This document shows, piece after piece, positions 16,376 to 23,749 of a DNA stretch of 53,625 bases. The notes beneath the pieces were generated by a model, which was given only the letters and a program-made list of their open reading frames with translations, was not told the DNA's origin and did no database searches. Both the position numbers and the translations under genes were made by a program. Source of the DNA: Syntrophorhabdaceae bacterium (GTDB taxonomy: Bacteria > Desulfobacterota > Syntrophorhabdia > Syntrophorhabdales > Syntrophorhabdaceae); contig JAGOOA010000002.1 in assembly GCA_017992765.1 (NCBI GenBank), positions 1 through 53,625 on the forward strand, in the 5' to 3' direction. Every line of letters starts with the position of its first letter. Within the stretch, counting starts at the first letter, position 1.

Positions 16376-18126
16376 ATATACTGATAATAGGCGGAGGAAT
16401 TAGTGGCATATCGGCGGCCAAGGTCGCCCTTGGGGAAAAACAGGATGTAACGATCCTCGAATCGACCCCTGAGCCGGGTGGGCTCATGGCCCGTATAGCC
16501 AACTGCCGGGTAGGGTTCAAGACCTTTTTCGACGAGATCCGGGACAACAAGCGCCTGACCGTGATCAGCGACGCAAAGATAGTCAAGGCGGCGAAAGAGG
16601 GTAATGGATTTGCTATAACTCTTAGCGACGGACGGACGTTGACAGCCGATAAGGTGATCATCGCAGCCGGCCTTGCTCCCTATGACCCCGTCGAGTACAA
16701 AGGGAAGAGGGTCCTCACAAGCCTTGAGTATGACGCCGTCATCGATCAGCGGCAGGGCGAGCTGCCTGCCGATTTCAACAAGGTCGGCTTTTTTCTTTGC
16801 GTCGGCTCCCGTTCGAAAGATTACCCCCTCTGTTCGTCGGTCTGCTGCTCTTATACGCTCCGTGAGGTGAAATGGACGCTCCAGAGGGCGAAGCCGGAGA
16901 TCGCCGTCTTTTACAACGACCTCAGGTTCTTTGGCCAGGAATTCTATATGGAGAAGGCCTTCAGGAACACGGGGGTGAGGTTTGTGAGGGCAAACTCCCG
17001 GTACTTCGAAGAGGATGAGGAGGGCGTCACGGTCCGGTATTATACAGGCGGGCAGTTGAAGGAGGAGCGCTTCAATTATGCCGTCCTTGCCATCGGGCTT
17101 CGTCCCAGCCCGCAGCTCGCAGAGTTGAGCCGCATGTTCGGCTTCTCGTTGAACGAATACGGATTCGTCAATGAAAAGCTGCCCCTTCAAACTGATGTGG
17201 AAGGCGTTTATGTCTCCGGCGGCGCGCTTGAGCCCATGAACATCAAGGATTCTATCCTCACGGGTTTTGGCGCGGGCTATATCGCGGTAAAAGGGCCGGA
17301 GGTCCTCGCAAAGACCGAAGTGCGCGACGAGCGGCTTTATCGTGAAGACGAGCCTGAATTTGTTCTTTCCGATGGAAACGCCACCACCTGCCTCTTCTAT
17401 CTGGGAACGGAAGATCCGGGCAACGGCATATTCTATGAATTCGTTTCCTCAAAGTTCATTGAGGCGGCGAGGAGTTTGAAAAAGGCAGGGAAGGCTGTAT
17501 ATGTGCTGACGAGAAACATGGTCACCCCTTCCTACGGCGAGGTCGCCTATGAGGAGGCAAGGCGGGAAGGAGTTGTGTTCGTCCATCTCGAGGAAGACGA
17601 AACCGCCGCCTTCGACGGGAACCAGGTTCGCATCGCAAGGGATGGGCGCGAACTTACCTTCAACGCGGATAAGGTTATCCGTTTCGACGATTATGCCAAA
17701 CTTTTTAAGGACAGGGAGTACCTCTCCCTCTACAGGTCTGAACCGCAGATCAGATGGTCCCCAACTAAATGGGGCAGAAAGAAATACCACATAGGGTTCA
17801 TCAGGCACCCGAGGGAAAAAAGATGGGAGGAGAGGGAGGTTCTCGGCGCCCTTGGAGAGATCCTCCTCGATAAGGAAGAGGAACGTATCCTCCCTGAAGT
17901 GAACGAGGAGCGCTGCAGCGGCTGCGGCTCCTGCAAGGATGCCTGCCCGCATAGCGCCATCGAGATTCTGATCCGGGAAAAACAGCTTGCCATCTTCGGG
18001 CCCGTGGCGTCATCAGGGGTTCCTATCGCCCATGTAAAAGAAGATACCTGCGTGGGATGCGGATTGTGCGCCTCGACCTGCCCGTCGGATGTGATCGCAT
18101 TCTCCGAGAAGCCGCCGGCGCCGTGA
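16372..18126 (+). CDS. HdrA-like flavoprotein 3 with extra central domain and C-terminal 2x4Fe4S
   Basis: 584 residues. It starts directly with the FAD motif LIIGGGISGISAAK, has FLCVGSRSKDYPLCSSVCCSYTLREVKW, AIGLRPSPQLAE and DVEGVYVSGGALEPMNIKDS, and so corresponds to the FAD core of HdrA without the N-terminal domain and without the ferredoxin insert. Residues about 320-500 form an additional domain I do not recognise. The C-terminus has two 4Fe-4S motifs (CSGCGSCKDACP, CVGCGLCASTCP). It follows hdrCB as the third HdrA paralogue of the cluster. It is probably a docking or relay subunit; whether it binds a bifurcating flavin cannot be judged. Confidence 0.85.
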   Translation: MNILIIGGGISGISAAKVALGEKQDVTILESTPEPGGLMARIANCRVGFKTFFDEIRDNKRLTVISDAKIVKAAKEGNGFAITLSDGRTLTADKVIIAAGLAPYDPVEYKGKRVLTSLEYDAVIDQRQGELPADFNKVGFFLCVGSRSKDYPLCSSVCCSYTLREVKWTLQRAKPEIAVFYNDLRFFGQEFYMEKAFRNTGVRFVRANSRYFEEDEEGVTVRYYTGGQLKEERFNYAVLAIGLRPSPQLAELSRMFGFSLNEYGFVNEKLPLQTDVEGVYVSGGALEPMNIKDSILTGFGAGYIAVKGPEVLAKTEVRDERLYREDEPEFVLSDGNATTCLFYLGTEDPGNGIFYEFVSSKFIEAARSLKKAGKAVYVLTRNMVTPSYGEVAYEEARREGVVFVHLEEDETAAFDGNQVRIARDGRELTFNADKVIRFDDYAKLFKDREYLSLYRSEPQIRWSPTKWGRKKYHIGFIRHPREKRWEEREVLGALGEILLDKEEERILPEVNEERCSGCGSCKDACPHSAIEILIREKQLAIFGPVASSGVPIAHVKEDTCVGCGLCASTCPSDVIAFSEKPPAP

Positions 18127-18144
18127 CACCGTAAAACCCGTAAT

Positions 18145-18185
18145 CAGTGTCACCCCGCAGCTTGCTGCGGGGGATCATCCGGATT
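18145..18185 (+). repeat. Palindromic intergenic repeat, family R3
   Basis: It contains CCCCGCAGCTTGCTGCGGGG, a perfect hairpin, preceded by gtgtca and followed by gatcatccggatt. The same hairpin and the AATCCGGATNAT end recur at 43.4 and 50.3 kb. It lies just after the last gene of the Hdr cluster and could act as a 3' hairpin, but there is no T-run. Confidence 0.8.
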
Positions 18186-18230
18186 GATCAAATGAATGGG
18201 ATTCGCGGGATGGCTGTTAACGCTTTGAAT

Positions 18231-18267
18231 GGCGTACCGCGTTGCCTCGCGCATGACGCGGTACGCC
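18231..18267 (-). terminator. Hairpin downstream of the selenoprotein gene
   Basis: A perfect 11-bp inverted repeat, GGCGTACCGCG (18231-18241) with CGCGGTACGCC (18257-18267), has a 15-nt loop and begins 14 nt past the stop of the - strand selenoprotein gene. No T-run follows in that direction, so it may be a 3'-stabilising hairpin rather than an intrinsic terminator. Confidence 0.45.
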
Positions 18268-18281
18268 CTGGCGGTCCTTGT

Positions 18282-18605
18282 TCAGCAGCTGCAGGTGCCG
18301 CTCCCGCAGCCGCCTCCTGCCTTGTTTGAAAGTTCCGATTTTATCATAAAGCCTGCGCCCATGGCAGACTTTACAAAATCAATGCTGATCGGTTTTACTT
18401 CATCAAAAAGCCCTTTATTCATGATAAAGGTAACGCCCTTTTCGTTAAAGATCTGGTCATCGTCATGCGGCTCATCCAGAGCCATGCCCAATGAGGGCCC
18501 TGATCACCCGCCCTCTGTCATCATAACGCGCACGGATTGCGGGCCGTCCTTGTCTGCAAGGAATTGTTTGATCATCTCGCTTGCCATGTCAGATATCTCG
18601 AACAT
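18282..18605 (-). CDS. HesB/IscA-like selenoprotein (in-frame UGA read as selenocysteine)
   Basis: Read from ATG 18605 (AAAGGAG 8 nt upstream) the frame gives 107 residues with one internal TGA at codon 34 (18504-18506), in the context MMTEGG-U-SGPSLGMALDEP. The sequence continues collinearly through DDDQIFNEKGVTFIMNKGLF to a C-terminal GGGCGSGTCSC. This matches the known HesB-like selenoprotein family: the A-type Fe-S carrier fold, with Sec where IscA/HesB has its first conserved Cys, plus a Cys-rich tail. A hairpin sits directly 3' of the UGA. A gene caller using UGA as stop would truncate or miss it. The host must encode SelA/B/C/D elsewhere. It probably functions in Fe-S or selenium handling; its exact job is not established. 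Confidence 0.88.
18477..18503 (-). promoter_or_regulatory. Candidate bacterial SECIS hairpin
   Basis: One base after the UGA (18504-18506), CAGGGCC (18502-18496) pairs with GGCTCTG (18483-18477) in seven pairs including one G-U, around a 12-nt loop that contains GGGC. Bacterial SECIS elements are stem-loops placed immediately downstream of the UGA and recognised by SelB, so position and size fit. The pairing is seen; the function is inferred. Confidence 0.65.
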
Positions 18606-18754
18606 ATTACACTCCTTTTCTTTAATCTGTTATCGCTCATTGCGCAATAACTGCATTTAATAGCATATGCATTTCTCTGCCAATGTCAACCCCTTGCGCA
18701 GGCCATGGTCTTGCGGCATTGTTTTTATTGAATAAATGTCCTATAGTATCTCCC

Positions 18755-19492
18755 ATGGCCATCCTCAAAAAGCTTTTCTCCGTGGAGATGCGGCTTCGTG
18801 ATATGCTCTATGTCTCGTACCTTATCCCTGTGGAGCGGCTCAAGAACTTTATCCCTGCCGGCCTTCGCCCTGCCGAGGCTGACGTCGGCATGGTCTTTCT
18901 CTCTCTTGTCATCTTCCGTGGAAGGACAAGCGGCGCGGCAATGGTTCCCACCCCGGGGATCCCCTTCGACCAGGTGAATATCCGCACCTACGTGATCGAC
19001 CCGGCAACAGGAAAACCGGCCGTCTATTTCGTCCATTGCGGCATAAGCGGCTCCCTCATAACTTTCCTCTACAGAGTTCTCTCTGGAATGCCCGTGGAAC
19101 ACACGCCGTTTGTAATTCACTCCCGCAAGGACACGGATGGCAGGTATGGCACCTATGAGGCATCGGGGGCCTGGCACGGCCAATTTTCTATTAAAGCGGA
19201 GCAGACGGCAGAAAAGGTAACTGCCCTTGACCCCTTTCCGTCCCTGGAAGAGGCCATGTCCTACCTCATCGACCCCCTTGCCGGATTCTACAGCGATTCT
19301 GGTATCGTCCGCCGCCTTGAGGTCTTCCATACACCCCTTGCGCCAAGGGTTTGTTCGCCGCTGGAGGTGCGGTTCCCCTACCTCTCAAGCCTCGGGCTCG
19401 TCGAAGGGGAAGAGATCGCGAGGCCGCACAACATCCTCCTTGTCCCCTATACGCCCTTTCTCATCTACCTACCGGCAAGAAAAACAGCTTAA
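18755..19492 (+). CDS. DUF2071/acetoacetate-decarboxylase-fold protein
   Basis: About 245 residues from ATG 18755 (MAILKKLFSVEMRL). An in-frame ATG at 18683 adds 24 residues that look unlike the family; neither start has a good ribosome-binding site. The segment MLYVSYLIPVERLKNFIPAGLRPAEADVGMVFLSLVIF and the later GISGSLITFLYRVLSGMP-EHTPF resemble DUF2071/YqjF-type proteins with the acetoacetate decarboxylase fold. The enzymatic function is unknown. The stop codon overlaps the left edge of a palindromic element. Confidence 0.6.
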   Translation: MAILKKLFSVEMRLRDMLYVSYLIPVERLKNFIPAGLRPAEADVGMVFLSLVIFRGRTSGAAMVPTPGIPFDQVNIRTYVIDPATGKPAVYFVHCGISGSLITFLYRVLSGMPVEHTPFVIHSRKDTDGRYGTYEASGAWHGQFSIKAEQTAEKVTALDPFPSLEEAMSYLIDPLAGFYSDSGIVRRLEVFHTPLAPRVCSPLEVRFPYLSSLGLVEGEEIARPHNILLVPYTPFLIYLPARKTA

Positions 19493-19732
19493 ACCCGGAT
19501 AAGTCATTAGCACAGTGTCGGGCTCTCCTTTAGCAAACCATCGTGAGGCAATGAACCCTGTAAAATGTGAAAGGTAAAAGGTAAAATGTTCAAAACTGCT
19601 CATGCTTACTCTTCAAGGATTGTTTCTTTTTCTCTTACCGTTCACCTTTCACTTTTCACCTTTCACCGTCTTTATCCAGCGTGTTTGCGGGGAAGAGTCT
19701 GACACTGTGCTAATCCTAATGGAAAATCTGGG
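19493..19732. repeat. Nested palindromic element, copy A
   Basis: The outer arms are an inverted repeat: TTAGCACAGTGTC (from 19507) pairs with GACACTGTGCTAA (ending 19713), extended outward by cccggat...cattag and ctaatgg...atctggg. Inside, only the edges of the conserved core remain (gcaaaccatcgtgaggca at 19533-19550 and gcgtgtttgcg at 19679-19689). The centre is replaced by about 130 nt of gtgaaaggt/acctttcac words that form their own palindrome. The element fills the gap between two convergent genes exactly. Confidence 0.85.
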
Positions 19733-20632
19733 TTAAAAATATGTTTTTATGAATTTTACAAGATAGTCGATCCTGGACAGCTTGCGGGGGCTTGTTCTGA
19801 TCCCTTTTATATAGCACTCTCTGGCGAGCCTTTTCTCGCCGGCCGCGTAGTACCTCCGGAAGAGCTCTATATACCGGTTGGAGAGAAGGTCTTTACGGAG
19901 ATGGTCGAGGGCCCCTTTATAATAAGGGTCATCGACAATGGCCGTCACGGAATCGATACCCTGTCTCTTCAGCTTTTCGATATTATGACGAAGGCTGTCA
20001 GGGTGGCTGAAGGTGATGGCCGTGGGCGTGGCAAGGAAATAGCCCTTTCTCTGGAAAAAGACCTTGGTGAAATAGACGATATCCTCACCGTTCGATATGT
20101 GTGTGGGGAAAGAGAACCTCTTCGCGACGGCGGTGCGCATGAGGACGGCGCAGGTGGCAAAGGAGATACGCCTGCAAAGGAGGTCTTCGTACAATCTTTC
20201 AGAAAAGAAGCTCTCCCCCGTTTCATCATGGAGGTAGGGCGTCTCGTCAAGAGAATGTTTGGAAAGGGTGGAGCTGATGACGAAGCCGGCGTCCTCGTTG
20301 TCGGTAAGGATCCGGACACGGATCTCGATGGAATCTGTCGTCAGGGCATCATCGGCGTCGAGAAAGGTGATGAAGCTGCCCCTTGCCTCCTCAAGCCCCT
20401 TGTTCCTTGCCGACGAGACGCCGCGGTTGTCCTGACGGATATACCGGACGCTCCCGCGAAACCCTTCAACGACCGCACGGGTATTGTCCGTTGAACCGTC
20501 GTCGACAACGATGATCTCGAGGTTTTGATATGTCTGTTCAAGACACGACGTGATCGCTGCCGGCAGATAGTCTGCATAGTTGTAGGTGGGGATGACGATC
20601 GAAACGAGGGGATTATTCTCTGCCGCTTCCAT
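19733..20632 (-). CDS. Family 2 glycosyltransferase
   Basis: 299 residues with the GT-A signature: VSIVIPTYNYADYLPAAITSCLEQTY, EIIVVDDGSTDNT, the donor-site FLDADDA around residue 95, and RQDNRGVSSARNKGLEEARG. It is probably cytoplasmic or membrane-associated and adds a sugar to a surface glycan or lipid-linked intermediate. It faces away from the carbamoyltransferase and GT4 genes, which are likely part of the same surface-glycan locus. Confidence 0.92.
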   Translation of the reverse strand: MEAAENNPLVSIVIPTYNYADYLPAAITSCLEQTYQNLEIIVVDDGSTDNTRAVVEGFRGSVRYIRQDNRGVSSARNKGLEEARGSFITFLDADDALTTDSIEIRVRILTDNEDAGFVISSTLSKHSLDETPYLHDETGESFFSERLYEDLLCRRISFATCAVLMRTAVAKRFSFPTHISNGEDIVYFTKVFFQRKGYFLATPTAITFSHPDSLRHNIEKLKRQGIDSVTAIVDDPYYKGALDHLRKDLLSNRYIELFRRYYAAGEKRLARECYIKGIRTSPRKLSRIDYLVKFIKTYF

Positions 20633-20938
20633 AGTGTTTGACCTGCGGTGCCTTTGATATTAATGCGTTTATATCCTGCACCTTGTCAAGGGTTTTGTTG
20701 GGAAGGGCAGCGGTAGAATAAAGGCAGTGAATGGTGAATAGTAGATTCTGATTTTTATCGTCCCTCGTCCAAGCGCAGCGGACGTCCCTCGTCCCTCGGT
20801 CCTCATCTCTTAGCTCTCCGCTGTCTTTCTCTTATGGGCGGGGCTGCTTTTGCGATTGACTGGCTGGGGTTCTCCTGTTATATTAGGAAAATTTGTATGT
20901 TACACTGTTCTCAGGCAGATAATCTATAGGGGTATCTT
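20633..20938 (+). promoter_or_regulatory. Intergenic region with promoter for the carbamoyltransferase gene
   Basis: TTGACT (20856-20861) and TATATT (20879-20884), separated by 17 nt, form a good sigma-70 promoter about 55 nt before the GTG start. The left part holds degenerate words (gtgaatggtgaatagt, gtccctcgtccctcggtcctc, cttagctctccgctg) like those in the other intergenic repeats. No gene was seen. Confidence 0.55.
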
Positions 20939-22726
20939 GTGAATATCTTAGGTCTTCATATATTCGGGCACGACACGGGCGCTGCCATCATATCGAAGGG
21001 CCGCATCTGGGCCATCGGCGAGGAGAGGCTTGACAGGAGGAAGCACTCAGGCCACTTCCCCCATCTTTCGGTGAAATATCTCCTCGGGGCAGCAGGGCTG
21101 AAGGACATCAACGAGATCGACCTTGTTGTCGGGGTCACACGATATGATAAAGAAGGAAACAACGTTACGGTCGGTTCGATCAGGGAGGACCTCGGTTATA
21201 CCGGAAGGATACATACGGTCTCCCACCACGATGCACACGCGGCGAGCGCCTTTTGCGCATCGCCTTTCGATGAGGCCGCCATAATGGTCGTTGACGGGCT
21301 GGGGAGCAAGTCCGTCGAGATCGAGACCGGCAGGGAGCTTCCTTTTTCGCTCCGGGGGCTGACGGTCAAAGAGCAGAAAGACCGCGAAGAGGTGCAGTCA
21401 TTCTACAGGGCACAGGGCAACGAGCTTACCCCCATACGGAAGGACTGTACTGCTCCGGGATACATGAACGGGCTTGGCCTCGTCTATATGGGGACATCGG
21501 TATTTTTGAACTTCGGTGATTTTGGTTCAGGAAAGGTGATGGGGCTTGCCCCCTATGGCGGCCAACCCGGCAAAACGATAGAGCCTAAATTCTTCGATGT
21601 TGTTGACGGCGTCGCACTCACGAAAAGCGAGAAGAATTTTGTGCGGCATAACGACCTATACCAGAAGCGGTTCTTCCCCGATCTGCCCCGCCGCGAGAAC
21701 CAGGCGCTGCCCGACGATATTTATACGGAGATCGCCTACGCCGTGCAGAATGAAACCGAGGAGGGCCTTATTGAGATAGCCCGGCATCTCTACCGTATAA
21801 GCCCGAGCAAAAACCTCTGCTATGCGGGCGGTGTGGCCCTGAACAGCGTGGCGAACAAAAAGATCCTTGACAATACGCCCTTTGAGAACATCTTCATCCA
21901 GCCCGGCGCCTGCGACTCGGGTATAGCCCTTGGCTGCGTGCTCTACGGCGCGCACTTTGTCGGGAAGGAGGCGCCAGGGAAATACAGGTTCCAAAACGCA
22001 TACCTCGGCAGGGATTACAGCGAGGAAGAGATCCTCGAAGCATTGCACAATACGCCCAACATCAAATTTACAAAGGAAAAGGATATCGTAAAAAGATCTG
22101 CCGCACTTCTGGCAGACGGGAAGATACTCGGCTGGCTGGAGGGCGGAAGCGAGATCGGCCCCCGTGCGCTTGGACACAGGAGCATCATCTGCGACCCGGG
22201 AAAGCCGGAAATGAAAGACATCCTGAACGCAAAGGTGAAGCACAGGGAAGGGTTCCGTCCTTTCGCGCCTTCGGTTCTTCTGGAGCATGCCCCTGAATAC
22301 TTTGACCTCAATTGCGAAAGCCCTTACATGCTCCTCATCGCCGCGGTGAAAGACGACAAGCATGGAATAGTCCCTGCCATTACCCATGTTGACGGCACGG
22401 CGCGGGTACAGACGGTGACGAAAGACGACAACGGCAGGTATTATGACCTCATCAAGGAGTTTTATAGCATCACCGGTGTCCCGGTCATACTGAACACCTC
22501 TTTTAATATAGCCGGCGAGCCCATTGTGGAGACCCCCGGGGACGCCTTGCGATGTTTTATGTCCACCGAGATGGACTACCTGATCATCGAGGATTACCTC
22601 GTTGAGGCTGCCGGTCCCAAAGAGCTCGTCAGGGGACCTGTCGCCGATGAGAACAAGCTGAAAGCGGACGACATCAGGGGCGGCAAGGGCTTAAAGAGAT
22701 GGCTTAAGGGCCTTAAGAAGCGGTAG
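20939..22726 (+). CDS. NodU/CmcH-family carbamoyltransferase
   Basis: 595 residues, normal for the family. The N-terminal Kae1-like domain begins MNILGLHIFGHDTGAAIISKG (GTG start) with HHDAHAASAF for metal binding, MVVDGLGS, and later YAGGVALNSVANKKI. The C-terminal YrdC-like part has SEIGPRALGHRSIICDP and KHREGFRPFAPSVL. Known relatives transfer a carbamoyl group from carbamoyl phosphate to a hydroxyl of a sugar or antibiotic via carbamoyl-adenylate. Neighbouring glycosyltransferases suggest carbamoylation of a surface glycan. Confidence 0.92.
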   Translation: MNILGLHIFGHDTGAAIISKGRIWAIGEERLDRRKHSGHFPHLSVKYLLGAAGLKDINEIDLVVGVTRYDKEGNNVTVGSIREDLGYTGRIHTVSHHDAHAASAFCASPFDEAAIMVVDGLGSKSVEIETGRELPFSLRGLTVKEQKDREEVQSFYRAQGNELTPIRKDCTAPGYMNGLGLVYMGTSVFLNFGDFGSGKVMGLAPYGGQPGKTIEPKFFDVVDGVALTKSEKNFVRHNDLYQKRFFPDLPRRENQALPDDIYTEIAYAVQNETEEGLIEIARHLYRISPSKNLCYAGGVALNSVANKKILDNTPFENIFIQPGACDSGIALGCVLYGAHFVGKEAPGKYRFQNAYLGRDYSEEEILEALHNTPNIKFTKEKDIVKRSAALLADGKILGWLEGGSEIGPRALGHRSIICDPGKPEMKDILNAKVKHREGFRPFAPSVLLEHAPEYFDLNCESPYMLLIAAVKDDKHGIVPAITHVDGTARVQTVTKDDNGRYYDLIKEFYSITGVPVILNTSFNIAGEPIVETPGDALRCFMSTEMDYLIIEDYLVEAAGPKELVRGPVADENKLKADDIRGGKGLKRWLKGLKKR

Positions 22727-22762
22727 GCGCACCGGAAGAGGCACATTCCTCCTGAGAATCCT

Positions 22763-23749
22763 ATGAAGAAGATCCTTTTTTTCACCCACAATATCTTCAC
22801 GAAAGAGAATCCGAGAGGTTACAGGATCCATCAATATTTTCCCTACCTGGAGCAGAGGGGCTTCTCGGTCACATTGCTGACAACAAGGGCGAGCCTTCCG
22901 GCGGTGCTCAGGGCGATCATGGAGTCAGATGTGACCTATGTCCAGAGGGTCTTGCTAAACCCTTTCAAGCTGTCCCTCTTCAGAAAGCTCTCGAAAAAGA
23001 TGGTCTATGATTTCGACGATGCGGTGATGTATGGGAGCCGCGGTGCGAGCGCAACACGACAAAGAAGATTTGAAGGCATGATAAGGTCCTGCGACGCCGT
23101 GTTGTGCGGAAATCATTTTCTTGTCCGCGAGGCGCAAAAGCATAAAGCTGAGGGCGTATATTATGTGCCCACGGTGGTCGATATCGGCGAATACCCGGTA
23201 AAACGGCATGAACCGCAAAGGCCCTTCGTCATCGGCTGGATAGGAAGCAGCGCGACATTGAGATACCTTGGCGACATACGGGAATTGCTGGAATACTATG
23301 CTGATCAGGATGGCGTACAGTGCAAGGTCGTGGCCGACAAACCACTTGAGGGGATGAAAAAGGGGATGGTCTTCGAACGGTGGGACTACGACAGGGAGAA
23401 GCAGTCCATCCTGAGCTTCGACATGGGGATCATGCCGGTGAAGGACGATATCTGGTCCAGGGGGAAGTGCGGCCTTAAGCTCATCCAGTATATGGCCGCC
23501 GGGCTTCCGTCTGTTACCCATCCCGTCGGCGTTGTGCAGGATATGATCGTCGACGGGTATAACGGATTTTTAAGGAAGGATGCTGAAGGCTGGAAGGACG
23601 CCATCGACAGGCTTCAAAGAGACGTTGATCTGCGAAGAAGGATGGGGGCTGTTTCGAGGAAGATGGTGGAAGAAAGTTATTCCCTGAACATCTGGGGGCC
23701 AAGGGTCGCGGAGATCCTGGATGCCCTTATAGATGGAACAGCGCAATGA
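22763..23749 (+). CDS. Family 4-like glycosyltransferase
   Basis: 328 residues, GT-B fold. Visible: KKILFFTHNIFTKENPRGYRIHQYFPYLEQRGF at the N-terminus, YDFDDAVMYG, the FVIGWIGSSATLRYL nucleotide-binding segment and GIMPVKDDIWSRGKCGLKLIQYMAAGLPSV near the donor site. It overlaps the kinase gene by 4 nt (ATGA), so translation is coupled. It probably builds a surface polysaccharide or LPS outer core. Confidence 0.9.
   Translation: MKKILFFTHNIFTKENPRGYRIHQYFPYLEQRGFSVTLLTTRASLPAVLRAIMESDVTYVQRVLLNPFKLSLFRKLSKKMVYDFDDAVMYGSRGASATRQRRFEGMIRSCDAVLCGNHFLVREAQKHKAEGVYYVPTVVDIGEYPVKRHEPQRPFVIGWIGSSATLRYLGDIRELLEYYADQDGVQCKVVADKPLEGMKKGMVFERWDYDREKQSILSFDMGIMPVKDDIWSRGKCGLKLIQYMAAGLPSVTHPVGVVQDMIVDGYNGFLRKDAEGWKDAIDRLQRDVDLRRRMGAVSRKMVEESYSLNIWGPRVAEILDALIDGTAQ

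Noticed and set aside
6161-18126. Identification of the cluster as the benzoyl-CoA reductase Bam complex
   Set aside because: HdrA-, MvhD- and FrhB-like subunits recall BamE, BamF and related genes, but no BamB tungstoprotein or BamC-like gene is present, so the label is not supported.
18229-18660. Open frame on the + strand opposite the selenoprotein gene
   Set aside because: It is the antisense of the HesB-like gene; the - strand gives a recognised family, a ribosome-binding site and the conserved Cys-rich tail.
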